DNA of 64,000 nt, taken from assembly GCF_014062315.1 (NCBI RefSeq), contig NZ_JACGLT010000001.1, forward strand, positions 248,001 through 312,000. The letters are read 5' to 3'. Source of the stretch: Gelidibacter maritimus. GTDB taxonomy: Bacteria > Bacteroidota > Bacteroidia > Flavobacteriales > Flavobacteriaceae. The translations under genes and the position numbers were made by a program. Under the pieces are notes generated by a model. That model was not told where the DNA came from, did not search any database, and was given only the letters and a program-made list of their open reading frames with translations. Positions 38,105-47,103 of this stretch are shown here, one piece after another; positions within the stretch are counted from its first letter, which is position 1; every line of letters starts with the position of its first letter.

Positions 38105-39022
38105 CTAATGATTCGTCTCTTTGGAAAGCGTTGGGGGTAGTAGCCACATTTCTGCAGGCATACCTATTTTTAAACCTCCGTCATTAACGACGTCAACCTT
38201 AACAGCATATACCAAGGCCACCCTTTCTTCTTTTGTTTGGATGATTTTTGGTGTGAATTCCGCTTCCGAAGCAATCCAACAAATTTTACCTTCGTAAGAT
38301 TTCATCGTATCTGCATCATCAATCTTGATGGTTACTTCTTGTCCTATTTTAAGGTTGGCCAATTGTGTTTCGCTGATATAAACTCGCAACTGCATGATGC
38401 TCAAATCGGCAATTTTATAAAGCGGTTTGCCAAATACCGTGATTTCATTTGGCTCGATATATTTGGTTAAAACGGTACCATTTATCGGATTGATGATTTT
38501 ACTTTTCTGAATCTGATCATCAATTTGTTTTAATTGGACATCAATACTTTTTAGTTCATTGACCACAGGTGCATTTTGGATTTCTACACTGCGGATTTGA
38601 TTTTTGATCACGTTAATTTCACCTTGGATATCGTCCAATTGTTTTTGTGTTCCTGCATTGTCCTTTATGAGGTTTTCGGTTCGTTCTTTATTGGTGTTCG
38701 CTGTTTTTAATTGGGCATTCAAAACATTAATTTGAGATAGTACACCTTTGGATTTTGAACTGATGACTGCTTTTGAAACTTCTAATTGTTCTCGTTTTAG
38801 GGCTAGCGGAATGGTGTCGATATACCCTATAAATTGGTCTCTCATAAGCTGATCGCCTTCAGAAACTTCAAACTGAATCAGTTTTCCAGTGTTTTCAGCT
38901 GAAACGGTTATTTCTGTGGCTTCGAAATTGCCGTAGCCATCTGCTTTCTCGTTGGAATCGCTACACGATAATAGGGTAGTGGCCGCTATTATTAAACCTA
39001 TTATGTATTTGTAATATTTCAT
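38105..39022 (-). CDS. HlyD-family periplasmic adaptor (YbhG-like)
   Basis: 305 residues. Lipoprotein signal (AATTLLSCSDSNE), split lipoyl domain (TGKLIQFEVSEGDQLMRDQ and INGTVLTKYIEPNEI) flanking a long coiled coil (about 75-175), then a beta-barrel domain. This is the adaptor joining the ABC exporter to the TolC protein encoded just upstream, matching YbhG in E. coli. Confidence 0.88.
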   Translation of the reverse strand: MKYYKYIIGLIIAATTLLSCSDSNEKADGYGNFEATEITVSAENTGKLIQFEVSEGDQLMRDQFIGYIDTIPLALKREQLEVSKAVISSKSKGVLSQINVLNAQLKTANTNKERTENLIKDNAGTQKQLDDIQGEINVIKNQIRSVEIQNAPVVNELKSIDVQLKQIDDQIQKSKIINPINGTVLTKYIEPNEITVFGKPLYKIADLSIMQLRVYISETQLANLKIGQEVTIKIDDADTMKSYEGKICWIASEAEFTPKIIQTKEERVALVYAVKVDVVNDGGLKIGMPAEMWLLPPTLSKETNH

Positions 39023-39038
39023 GCTTTATGGTTTTATT

Positions 39039-39132
39039 TCCCGCTGATCTCGCTGATGTTCGCAGATTTTTTGTGCCTTTGTTTTCTGCGTTGATTTGCG
39101 AATCCTGCTTAGCCGGCAGACGGGTCTGCGGG
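39039..39132. repeat. Intergenic repeat cluster with CGCAGA/TCTGCG and GCAGA/TCTGC arms
   Basis: CGCAGA (39061-39066) pairs with TCTGCG (39085-39090); further on GCAGA (39116-39120) pairs with TCTGC (39125-39129) around CGGG. The text resembles dispersed intergenic repeats I recall from other flavobacteria. It fills the TolC-adaptor gap. Confidence 0.45.
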
Positions 39133-39139
39133 ACAATTA

Positions 39140-40390
39140 TTACTGCCCTATAATGACGTTATAATTTGCTTTTGCCAGTTGTAATTGAATTTTATGTTTT
39201 ATCAAAGTATTTTCGTCTTCGTATAAATTAGTGAGTTCCGTGATATATGCCGATGAGGTGATAACACCGTTTTTCAGCTGGGAATCTGCCGATTTAAGGA
39301 CTTCTTTTCGAAGATCGATAATCTCTAAATCTGATTCGATGAACCCTTCAATCTTTTCGATTTCCTTTTGTTGTTGATTCAGTTCGGTGTTGGTATTTAG
39401 TTTGAAAGTTTCGGTTTCAGTATCGATAATATCTTTATTGATAGATAGAGATTCGCGCTGTTTTTTATTGGTATTCCAGTCAAAGACATTCCAATTCAAT
39501 TTAACGCCAACCGTATAAAATGCTTGAAAGGAATTGTCGAGCATATTCAATCCAGGATTTCCATACCCACCCGTTGCAAACCCGAGCAGTTTTGGTGCAT
39601 TTTGTTTAGTGATCAATGCTTCGTTGCTTTCAATTTCGTCTTTTTTAAGTTGAAACAATTCCAGCTCTGGTCGGTTTAATTCTGTTTTTGATGCTGTTTC
39701 CACCAATGTGTTTTGAAAATGGACTGATGTATTCAACGGTTGACCAATAATGTCGGCAAGCGTTTCAATGAGTGCTAGTTTATTGCTCTCGACTTCTGTT
39801 AATTGCTGGTTTATTTTTAACAATTCGGCTTCCAGGACCTTATCAGATGATGGCAAAATCACTCCGTATTTAATTCCTGAGGTTACTTCGCTCAATTTTA
39901 CTTGTATTTGTTCTTGTTTTGCTTTTAACAATAAATGCGTTTCCTGCGATAATAAAATCGAAAAATAGAGCTGATTGATCTTTTGTTTTAGCTGATAGAG
40001 GTTGACTTCAACCTGTTTCTGCCTGGTTTTGAGTTGGGAGGATTTTACAGCTAATGAGGCATCCGTCGCCCCTCCATTATAAATAAGTTGGTTGACCGAT
40101 AGTGTTGCACGGTACTGGTCCTTATTAAGCGGTTCAATGTTTGAATTGGGGATGGGAACTTCAATCACCTCGGATTGATAGGTGGCTTGCGCATCAAAAC
40201 TTAATTGTGGTAGTTTGCCGTTGGAAACCACTTCTTTTTCTAATTGGTTTTGTACCTGTAATAATTCGGATTGCTTGGCCAAAGGATAATTGACGATAGC
40301 GAGATTATAGCATTCCTGGAGCGTAATGGTTTGTTGAGAAAGCATAACGCTTGTATATAGTCCTATGAAAACAATTAACAATCGTTTCAT
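39140..40390 (-). CDS. TolC-family outer-membrane protein (ABC exporter operon)
   Basis: 416 residues. Signal peptide MKRLLIVFIGLYTSVMLSQQ, then two efflux repeats with long helices (KQIQVKLSEVTSGIKYGVIL; LKSADSQLKNGVITSSAYIT). The start overlaps the TetR gene stop by 4 bp (ATGA), so the two are coupled. It supplies the outer-membrane channel for the exporter. Confidence 0.9.
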   Translation of the reverse strand: MKRLLIVFIGLYTSVMLSQQTITLQECYNLAIVNYPLAKQSELLQVQNQLEKEVVSNGKLPQLSFDAQATYQSEVIEVPIPNSNIEPLNKDQYRATLSVNQLIYNGGATDASLAVKSSQLKTRQKQVEVNLYQLKQKINQLYFSILLSQETHLLLKAKQEQIQVKLSEVTSGIKYGVILPSSDKVLEAELLKINQQLTEVESNKLALIETLADIIGQPLNTSVHFQNTLVETASKTELNRPELELFQLKKDEIESNEALITKQNAPKLLGFATGGYGNPGLNMLDNSFQAFYTVGVKLNWNVFDWNTNKKQRESLSINKDIIDTETETFKLNTNTELNQQQKEIEKIEGFIESDLEIIDLRKEVLKSADSQLKNGVITSSAYITELTNLYEDENTLIKHKIQLQLAKANYNVIIGQ

Positions 40391-41001
40391 CCTTTTGGTG
40401 TTTTGATGGCATTGATAATAAAATGGGCAACTTCAACTTTTCGGCTTTCCACAAATGCCTTATAGGCTTTTTCGTCTTTTTTTGTAAGCGCTTTAACTAA
40501 TGGTTTTCCCAGAAAAGGAAAGATGTTAAGGGCAAGGATATTCACGAATAATTGGTCGGCATCTATCGGTTTTAAAATGCCTTCCTTAATTTCAGAATCA
40601 ACTTTTATCTTAAATTTTTCGAGATTTGGGAAGCCTGTATTGTCTTTAAGTTTTAGAATGAAATCTTCATTTCTGTTGAGCTCATTGATGATAAAATTTG
40701 GGAGATACGGATGTTTCATCATGAAAGATGTATAGTCACTTGTGAATTTTATGATTTTATCTTCAATGGAAGAATCATCGTTTAATATGGCATTCAGCTG
40801 TGGCGCTAAAAGCGAAAATGCATTTTTAAAAACAGCCTCAAAAAGCAATTGCTTACTTCGATAATAATAATGAAGCATCGCTTTATTAATGCCAGCTTTA
40901 TCGGCTATCTCCTGCATTCGTGCGCCATCCATGCCTTTTGACTGAAAGACGTCTTTAGCAGCGTCCAATATTTGATGTTCTGTCGTTTCCTCTTTTTTCA
41001 T
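40387..41001 (-). CDS. TetR-family regulator of the ABC exporter operon
   Basis: About 204 residues from ATG at 41001 (MKKEETTEHQILDAAKDVFQ). An in-frame ATG at 41034 lies within a predicted promoter. The N-terminal helix-turn-helix reads GMDGARMQEIADKAGINKAMLHYYYRSKQLLF, a canonical TetR fold (given here as one domain of about 45 residues); the rest is the ligand-binding helical domain. It is the first gene of the exporter operon, so it likely represses itself and the exporter until a toxic ligand binds. Confidence 0.88.
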   Translation of the reverse strand: MKKEETTEHQILDAAKDVFQSKGMDGARMQEIADKAGINKAMLHYYYRSKQLLFEAVFKNAFSLLAPQLNAILNDDSSIEDKIIKFTSDYTSFMMKHPYLPNFIINELNRNEDFILKLKDNTGFPNLEKFKIKVDSEIKEGILKPIDADQLFVNILALNIFPFLGKPLVKALTKKDEKAYKAFVESRKVEVAHFIINAIKTPKG

Positions 41002-41031
41002 TTTAACTAATGAGTTTAACCAAATGGTTGA

Positions 41032-41069
41032 CAAAGCTACAAAAAATAATCAAATGATACATCATTCGA
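41032..41069 (-). promoter_or_regulatory. Promoter and candidate TetR operator of the exporter operon
   Basis: On the minus strand TAGCTTTG (41032-41039) is a perfect TAnnTTTG element. Just upstream AATGAT-AC-ATCATT (41053-41066) is a perfect 6-bp inverted repeat, extended by TC/GA at the outside (41050-41069). It would cover the -33 region and block transcription if bound. Confidence 0.5.
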
Positions 41070-41095
41070 TGATTTTTAACCTGCATTTTGTGAGT

Positions 41096-41392
41096 TTATG
41101 GGTTCAATTTCCTTTTTATCAGTTCAATTCCGAACACTCCAATGGCGCCACCAGCCATTGAAACCAACATATTTATTGTTAACAAGGCACGATTTGCATG
41201 GCCAGTAGCCATTATTGATATCGGATCAAAACCAAGACGCCCGAATACCTTGATAAAAAAAATACTCCCAAACACGCCTGCCATGGTATTACCAATAAAT
41301 CCCAATGACTTTTTTTTATTAATTACAGCAAATACATGGGCAGCAATAATGCCCATAAAAATACTGATGAGTGCAATGAGTGTGTCTGTCAT
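41096..41392 (-). CDS. Small membrane protein at the end of the cyd operon
   Basis: 98 residues with about three membrane segments (LIALISIFMGIIAAHVFAVI; MAGVFGSIFFIKVFG; MLVSMAGGAIGVFGIELI) and glycine-rich helices, loosely like GlsB/YeaQ proteins. I do not recognise a specific family. It begins 21 bp behind cydB and is probably the third gene of that operon, so an accessory role for the oxidase is possible but unproven. Confidence 0.6.
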   Translation of the reverse strand: MTDTLIALISIFMGIIAAHVFAVINKKKSLGFIGNTMAGVFGSIFFIKVFGRLGFDPISIMATGHANRALLTINMLVSMAGGAIGVFGIELIKRKLNP

Positions 41393-41413
41393 AACAAAGG
41401 ATTACTTGGAAAG

Positions 41414-42490
41414 TTAATGGTCGCCATAGCCTACATCATCCATCTTTCCACGGAAAACACGATATTGAACAAACATATAGACCGCGACCAAAAGTGCTGC
41501 AATTACAAACCAATATACGCCAATAGCTAAACCATATTCGTGCGCTGCAACATTATATAAGGTTAAAGAAGGATTGACATCGTTTGTAGAAGGCAATACT
41601 TTAGGGAATATGGAGGCCACAGTAGAAGCTAATCCCCCGAGCAGAAACAGTGTTGAGAATAAAAACCCCAAACCGTCTTTTTTAAATGACCTTACTTTAA
41701 ACAAACCAAAGAGTCCCGTAAACGCAATCAACGGAAAAATAATTAACCAAGGATGTTCCAAAAAGTTGCGAAATGGATTAGGATCAATGATATGCCATGT
41801 TGACAAGGATATGATCACCAATGCCAACAGCACAAAATTAAGATTGAAAATTACTTTTTTAAGTTTTGGGTTTAGGTCAGAGTTGGTCTTGAAAATAATC
41901 CAATTGGCGCCATGAATCGCCAAGGATATCACACCAACCAGGCCCAACATTAGAGTAAACCAATCGATAACCCCTAAATGTTCCGAATGCGGACTAAAAC
42001 TTGAATTCCACAAAGGCAAAAAGAAAAAATGGGGTTCATGTGTGGAGACACCATCGGTAACCATGCCCAAATTCACACCTCTGACTATATTTCCCAAGGC
42101 GATGCCGAAGAATAGGGCCAACAACAAACTTGCAATCCCAAAAGCTTTATCCCAAATAACTTCCCACATTCTGTTTTTGATCTGACCACGAAGTTCAAGA
42201 CCAATTGCCCTAAAAATAAGCAGCCATAAAATCATCATCAACGGCAGGTAAAACCCACTGAATGACGAGGCATACAAGGTTGGAAATGCAAAAAATAAAA
42301 CGCCACCAACGGCTATTAGCCAGACCTCATTGGCATCCCAAAATGGGCCAATGGCGTTGGTGACCGCCTTTTTATCTTTTTCAGTTTTGGCAAAGAACAA
42401 ATGAATGATTCCTGCACCAAAATCATAACCATCCAAAATAACATAGATGGTTAACATGGTCATTAGAATGATATACCAGTATAATTCCAT
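41414..42490 (-). CDS. cydB: Cytochrome bd oxidase subunit II
   Basis: 358 residues, eight to nine membrane helices. The start LTIYVILDGYDFGAGI carries the D-G-x-D-x-G motif of subunit II, then GPFWDANEVWLIAVGGVLFF. Length is typical. It is 2 bp behind cydA and forms the heterodimer that reduces O2 with quinol. Confidence 0.92.
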   Translation of the reverse strand: MELYWYIILMTMLTIYVILDGYDFGAGIIHLFFAKTEKDKKAVTNAIGPFWDANEVWLIAVGGVLFFAFPTLYASSFSGFYLPLMMILWLLIFRAIGLELRGQIKNRMWEVIWDKAFGIASLLLALFFGIALGNIVRGVNLGMVTDGVSTHEPHFFFLPLWNSSFSPHSEHLGVIDWFTLMLGLVGVISLAIHGANWIIFKTNSDLNPKLKKVIFNLNFVLLALVIISLSTWHIIDPNPFRNFLEHPWLIIFPLIAFTGLFGLFKVRSFKKDGLGFLFSTLFLLGGLASTVASIFPKVLPSTNDVNPSLTLYNVAAHEYGLAIGVYWFVIAALLVAVYMFVQYRVFRGKMDDVGYGDH

Positions 42491-42492
42491 AA

Positions 42493-43827
42493 TTAGTTGT
42501 GTTTTGAAGTTTCTGGACCTTTGTGGATGATTTTCACGGCCAGCATGATAAACAATAGTCCTAATAATGCGTAAAGTCCAATAAAGCCGAGCAAGGTGAA
42601 CAAGGTATTTCCTGATGAAACAGTCGGTGAAATCCCATCTGCAGTCCGCAAGAGATTATACACCAACCAAGGTTGCCTCCCCAATTCGGCAGTATACCAT
42701 CCGGCGGTATTGGCTATATACGGAAAGGGCAGCATAAACATCAACGCCCAGAGTACCCATTTTGTAGTATATAGTTTTTTTCGATACAATTGGATGCTTG
42801 CAATAAGCATCAATCCGATAAAAATGGTGCCCAAGCCCACCATAATATGGTAGGAGTAATACAATCCAGGAATGTTTGTTGGATAGACACTTTCATCAAA
42901 TTCATTAAGCCCTTTTATCTGTGCGTCCCATCTTTGGTAGGTCAAAAAGCTCAATACGTTGGGCACCGCAATTTTATTGTCGAGTTTTTTGTTTTCAACA
43001 TCAGGTTGCCCGATTAAGATAATCTCAGCGCCACCATCTTCAGTTTCAAAAATACCTTCCATGGCAGCGAAGGTTACCGGTTGGTGCTTGGCCACATTTT
43101 TAGCTGCCCAATCCCCTGTTGGAAAAGCAATTAAAATACTGGAGATCAATCCAAAAATAACACCTGTTTTTACAAAAAGCTTCCCAAATTCGCTGTGCTT
43201 ATTGTTTAATAAATAAAAGGCTCCAATAGAGGCCACCACAAATGAAGAGGTAATGACTGAGCCCATTTGATTATGTAAAAATGCAGGCATCAACCACGGA
43301 TTAGAGAACAACGCTCCAAAATTGTTAAGCACAAATTTTCCATTTTCCAGAATTTCATAGCCAACCGGGTATTGCATCCATGAATGCGTGGCAATGATCA
43401 GATAGCCACTTGCCCAAGATCCTAAAAACACCAGAAAACCAGTTAAGAAATGCAGCTTCTGACCCATTAATTTTTCCCCAAACAGAAATAAGCCCAAAAA
43501 CGACGATTCCAAGAAAAACGAAAACATGCCTTCCATAGCCAGGGTTTGGCCAATAATGCCTCCCGTAAGCTCGGAAAATTTAGCCCAGTTGGTGCCAAAC
43601 TGAAATTCCATCGGAATTCCTGTAACGACACCCATTGCAAAATTTAGCGCAAAAATTTTCATCCAAAATTTGGCGGCATCATTATACTTGTCAATCTTGG
43701 TTCTTAAAAATCGCCATTTAAAATAAACGATCATTAAAGATAACCCCATGGTCAATTGTGGAAATAGGTAATGGAAAGTGATCGTGAAAGCAAACTGCAT
43801 CCGATCATAAAAGAGCATGTCTTCCAT
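42493..43827 (-). CDS. cydA: Cytochrome bd oxidase subunit I
   Basis: 444 residues. FAFTITFHYLFPQLTMGLS holds the heme b595 His; SWMQYPVGYE and the conserved GRQPWLVYNLLRTADG region are present. The Q-loop is short, as in the short-loop class common outside enterobacteria. The enzyme is the high-affinity menaquinol oxidase used at low O2 and under sulfide or NO stress. An FNR-like box lies 65 bp upstream. Confidence 0.93.
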   Translation of the reverse strand: MEDMLFYDRMQFAFTITFHYLFPQLTMGLSLMIVYFKWRFLRTKIDKYNDAAKFWMKIFALNFAMGVVTGIPMEFQFGTNWAKFSELTGGIIGQTLAMEGMFSFFLESSFLGLFLFGEKLMGQKLHFLTGFLVFLGSWASGYLIIATHSWMQYPVGYEILENGKFVLNNFGALFSNPWLMPAFLHNQMGSVITSSFVVASIGAFYLLNNKHSEFGKLFVKTGVIFGLISSILIAFPTGDWAAKNVAKHQPVTFAAMEGIFETEDGGAEIILIGQPDVENKKLDNKIAVPNVLSFLTYQRWDAQIKGLNEFDESVYPTNIPGLYYSYHIMVGLGTIFIGLMLIASIQLYRKKLYTTKWVLWALMFMLPFPYIANTAGWYTAELGRQPWLVYNLLRTADGISPTVSSGNTLFTLLGFIGLYALLGLLFIMLAVKIIHKGPETSKHN

Positions 43828-43861
43828 ATTATAAAAGCTTTTGAGCGATAAATTTATTATA

Positions 43862-43905
43862 TAAATATATGAGAACCCTATTTCTAAATCTGTAACATAA
43901 GTAAC
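43862..43905 (-). promoter_or_regulatory. FNR-like box and -7 element of cydAB
   Basis: Minus strand GTTAC-TTAT-GTTAC (43892-43905; one arm mismatch) followed by TATATTTA (43862-43869, TAnnTTT with A for G). The 44-bp span and spacing equal those of the three other boxes. The predicted transcript begins about 30 nt ahead of cydA. Confidence 0.7.
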
Positions 43906-44112
43906 AGAGCTCTATTTAATTTTTTGAAATCGTTATTTTACTTCTACTAAATTCCTTGAAATTCAGTTTTTTATCAAATTTTAGCAAGTAAGCCCAATAA
44001 AGGTAATATATAGATGCTGTTTCTTTATAATGTTTATTGTATAATTGTAATATATATGACTGTTTTAATTCTCAAATTAACATAGTTTAATTTTTTCTCT
44101 TATTCATTTACT

Positions 44113-46137
44113 ATGGATGTCATTATCAATCAACTTATAGAAGAATTTCAGTTACCCTTGCACAATCCTGTGTTGATTTTTTCCTTGATTCTTTTTATTA
44201 TCCTTCTGGCGCCCATTATATTGCACAGGATTCGAGTTCCGGGAATTATCGGGTTGATTGTTTCGGGAATCATCATCGGACCAGCAGGCTTGAATATTTT
44301 AGAGAAAAGTCTTTTCGTGGATGTTTTCTCTACCATCGGCCTTTTATATATTATGTTCATCGCGGGTTTGGAACTTGATTTAACCCAGTTTAGAGCGACC
44401 CGAAACAAGAGTGTACTGTTTGGTTTCTTAACGTTTACGATTCCGATTGCAATCGGGTTTCCCGTTTGTCATTATATTTTGGGATTTGATTTTAATGCCA
44501 GCCTACTGACATCCAGTATGTTTGCTACCCATACCTTGGTAACCTACCCAATAGTCAGCAAGCTTGGCGTATCAAAAAACGTTGCTGTGGCCATTACGGT
44601 TGGCGGAACAATACTAACAGATACAGCCGTTCTTATCATGTTGGCGGTTATATTAGGGTCTCATGATGGAGGACTCACTCAGGAATTTTGGGTTCGTTTG
44701 GGGATATCCTTGGTCTTGTTTTCAGCATTTATGTTTATGGTTATTCCAAGAATTGCAAAATGGTTCTTTAGGAAATTGGAGAGCGAGAAACATTCCCATT
44801 ATATTTTTGTGCTTTCGGTAGTTTTCTTTTCTGCATTTTTAGCAGAGATCGCCGGTTTGGAATCCATAATTGGAGCGTTCGTTGCGGGATTGGCACTGAA
44901 TAAGCTTATACCACACTCTTCTGCCTTGATGAATCGCATTGAATTTATAGGCAATTCTTTATTTATTCCCTTTTTTCTTATTAGTGTGGGCATGATCGTG
45001 GATATTAGTGTAATTATGAGTGGACCTATGGCATTAATTGTTGCGGGGACACTCACCATGGTGGCTCTTTTTGGGAAATGGGCAGCAGCTTTTTTAACCC
45101 AAGTAATTTTTAAATTTTCCAAAGGTCAGCGCAAGTTAATTTTTGGATTGAGTAGTGCCCATGCCGCAGCAACCTTAGCGGTGATTTTGGTTGGATATAA
45201 GGCAGGAATTTTGGATGACAATATTCTTAATGGTACGGTTATATTGATTCTTGTAACATGTATCATTGCATCCTTTGTTACAGAAAGTGCTGCAAAAATG
45301 ATTGTTAGAGCTTCAGACGACGATGAAAATATGCAATTGACCAGCCCTTCTTTTCAAGAAACAATTTTAATACCGATTGCCAATTTGGTGAATATTGAAA
45401 AGGTTTTAGATTTCGCCGTATTGATTAAAGATAAAAAATCGAGTAATCCGCTATCTATACTAACTGTAGTCCCCAATACTGCTGAAGCAGAGAAAATCAT
45501 TCATAAGGCCAAGGAAGGCTTGGAAAACTATTTAAAAGAAACCACGGCATCTGATACCAACGCTACTGTTATGGCCACAATTGACCATAATCCTGCAAGT
45601 GGAATATCACGTACAGCCAAGGAAATCATAGCCGATATTATTTTACTGGGGTGGCCTCAAAGAACCGGGTTTTTAGATAAATTGATAGGGGACAAGATGG
45701 AAAGTATTTTACAAAATACAGAAAAAACACTTTTTATCTGTGACTTTGAAACCTCCTTGGTAAGCCATAAACGGTTATTTGTCATTGTTCCACCAAACGC
45801 TGAATATGAAGAAGGTTTTGCACATTGGGTCAATAAAATAGCAAAATTGTCAGTGGAATTGTCCATTCCAATCCATTTGAATTGCAATGAGGCAACGCAA
45901 CAATCCATATTGAAGTTTGCAAAAGACAATAAAGTAACGCTGTCAATGGAATATAAGCAGTTTAGAGATTGGGATGACTTTCTTATTGTATCAAGAGATA
46001 TAGATGATACCGACCTGATCATTTTAGTATCTGCTCGGAAAGGCTATATATCTCATTTTGGACAATTGGATAGGATTCCATTAAAATTGGAGCGGCATTT
46101 TCCTGATTTGAGCAAAATGGTAATTTATCCACAATAA
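44113..46137 (+). CDS. CPA2-family cation/proton antiporter with C-terminal universal-stress-like domain
   Basis: 674 residues. Residues about 1-400 hold about 12 helices of the Kef/NhaS3 type, starting with LIFSLILFIILLAPIILHRI, RVPGIIGLIVSGIIIGPAGL and FIAGLELDL; GGTILTDTAVLIML carries the conserved TDT pair of the antiporter core. The last 260 residues form a cytoplasmic tandem USP-like region (ILIPIANLVNIEKVLDFAVL, ADIILLGWP). It exchanges Na+ or K+ for H+. Single gene, divergent from cydA. Confidence 0.88.
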   Translation: MDVIINQLIEEFQLPLHNPVLIFSLILFIILLAPIILHRIRVPGIIGLIVSGIIIGPAGLNILEKSLFVDVFSTIGLLYIMFIAGLELDLTQFRATRNKSVLFGFLTFTIPIAIGFPVCHYILGFDFNASLLTSSMFATHTLVTYPIVSKLGVSKNVAVAITVGGTILTDTAVLIMLAVILGSHDGGLTQEFWVRLGISLVLFSAFMFMVIPRIAKWFFRKLESEKHSHYIFVLSVVFFSAFLAEIAGLESIIGAFVAGLALNKLIPHSSALMNRIEFIGNSLFIPFFLISVGMIVDISVIMSGPMALIVAGTLTMVALFGKWAAAFLTQVIFKFSKGQRKLIFGLSSAHAAATLAVILVGYKAGILDDNILNGTVILILVTCIIASFVTESAAKMIVRASDDDENMQLTSPSFQETILIPIANLVNIEKVLDFAVLIKDKKSSNPLSILTVVPNTAEAEKIIHKAKEGLENYLKETTASDTNATVMATIDHNPASGISRTAKEIIADIILLGWPQRTGFLDKLIGDKMESILQNTEKTLFICDFETSLVSHKRLFVIVPPNAEYEEGFAHWVNKIAKLSVELSIPIHLNCNEATQQSILKFAKDNKVTLSMEYKQFRDWDDFLIVSRDIDDTDLIILVSARKGYISHFGQLDRIPLKLERHFPDLSKMVIYPQ

Positions 46138-46476
46138 TAACCCTTGTGGTGTGAAACTGTGTGAGCTAAACCTCATTTTAAATTAATGAAGCTCAATTGT
46201 AAAAGTTACGAAGCAATGCATTTAAATTAATACTTGAACCAATCCCGCAGCAAAGTGAGATCATCGGGTATTTTTCACGAATGGTTTTTAATGTCAGCAG
46301 CTTGCATGGTTTGAAAAATTTTTTCCTTATTTGTTACTCTTGGGCTTGTCCCAGTCGTGCCAGTCGGCCGGACCCTAAGGTTTTCCCGTATCTGAAGTTC
46401 CGTCTTGTTTTTTTAGAAATTGTCGAGCTCTTGATCTTTGCTCCAAGGTAATTTAATAAGACTTTAACAGGGCAAA
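46138..46476. other. Intergenic region with possible decayed gene on the minus strand
   Basis: About 340 bp with a GC-richer patch at 46330-46400. Read on the minus strand it shows short protein-like fragments in different frames, e.g. GPADWHDWDKPKSNK before TAA and IREKYPMISLCCGIGSSI further down, consistent with a frameshifted relic. No family was recognised. Confidence 0.25.
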
Positions 46477-46520
46477 GTAACAAAGGTTACATTGGTACCA
46501 CAGTATTTCCCTTATGTTTG
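46477..46520 (+). promoter_or_regulatory. FNR-like box and -7 element of the small exported protein gene
   Basis: GTAAC-AAAG-GTTAC (46477-46490), a perfect palindrome, followed by a perfect -7 element TATGTTTG (46513-46520). The span is 44 bp, as at the three other sites. The -7 element overlaps the ATG at 46514, which therefore cannot be the start codon of the mRNA made here. Confidence 0.75.
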
Positions 46521-46528
46521 TCCTTATC

Positions 46529-46891
46529 TTGAAAACTAAATCTTACATAGCGTTAGTTCTGATAAGTATTTTTCTGGCAAAGTTTGCTGCGATAGATGCT
46601 AATGGATTGAATATTATATTCAGTAGAAGCAACACTACTTTTGTAAATCCATATTGTCAGAAAAACTCTAGCAGTGAGAAATCAGATGCTTCGGATAGCT
46701 TTTTGCAACAGGATCATTTTGAAACACAGGTCATTACTTTAAGTGGAAATTGTACTTCTCCATTTCAATTTGAGATATGCTCTTGGGAAGCGCACTTCTC
46801 CGATGACATCGTTGTGGTCAACCAACACTTTACTTCCAAATTACGCTATCGCTATTTAGATAGCATATCTCCGCCTCCTCGGATTGCCTAA
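46529..46891 (+). CDS. Small exported protein of unknown function, likely TTG start
   Basis: About 120 residues from TTG at 46529 (LKTKSYIALVLISIFLAKFA, read as MKTK...), which gives a clean signal or anchor helix. The ATG at 46514 lies inside the -7 promoter element. The mature part contains VNPYCQKNS, SGNCTSPFQFEICSWE and a C-terminal YLDSISPPPRIA with three cysteines in all. The SPPPR-type end is shared by several small flavobacterial proteins found near metal or efflux genes (recall). Function unknown. The FNR-like box directly upstream ties it to low O2, NO or sulfur signals. TlpA follows after 212 bp. Confidence 0.6.
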   Translation: MKTKSYIALVLISIFLAKFAAIDANGLNIIFSRSNTTFVNPYCQKNSSSEKSDASDSFLQQDHFETQVITLSGNCTSPFQFEICSWEAHFSDDIVVVNQHFTSKLRYRYLDSISPPPRIA

Positions 46892-47103
46892 ATGCCTTTT
46901 TGCGAACATTTTAAGGTCGGTGTATTCATTGTGATCTATCCTTAATACAGGCTGATGCATCCTCTGTTACGCAATAGACCGTTCAAAAATCAAACCATTC
47001 TAATTCGCATTTCTTAATGTAGTTTATAATTCAAATTCAACATTTAGTAATCAAATAGATACAATCATAAAACAATTGAGAGTTTCAATAAAATTTAAGA
47101 CAA

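Noticed and set aside
43862-44112. The cydA box as a shared site for the divergent antiporter gene
   Set aside because: At the conserved spacing on the + strand there is no TAnnTTT element, so control of the antiporter is not supported.
46514-46528. ATG at 46514 as start of the small exported protein
   Set aside because: The ATG lies within the -7 element TATGTTTG and its first five residues (MFVLI) do not improve the signal peptide; TTG at 46529 fits better.
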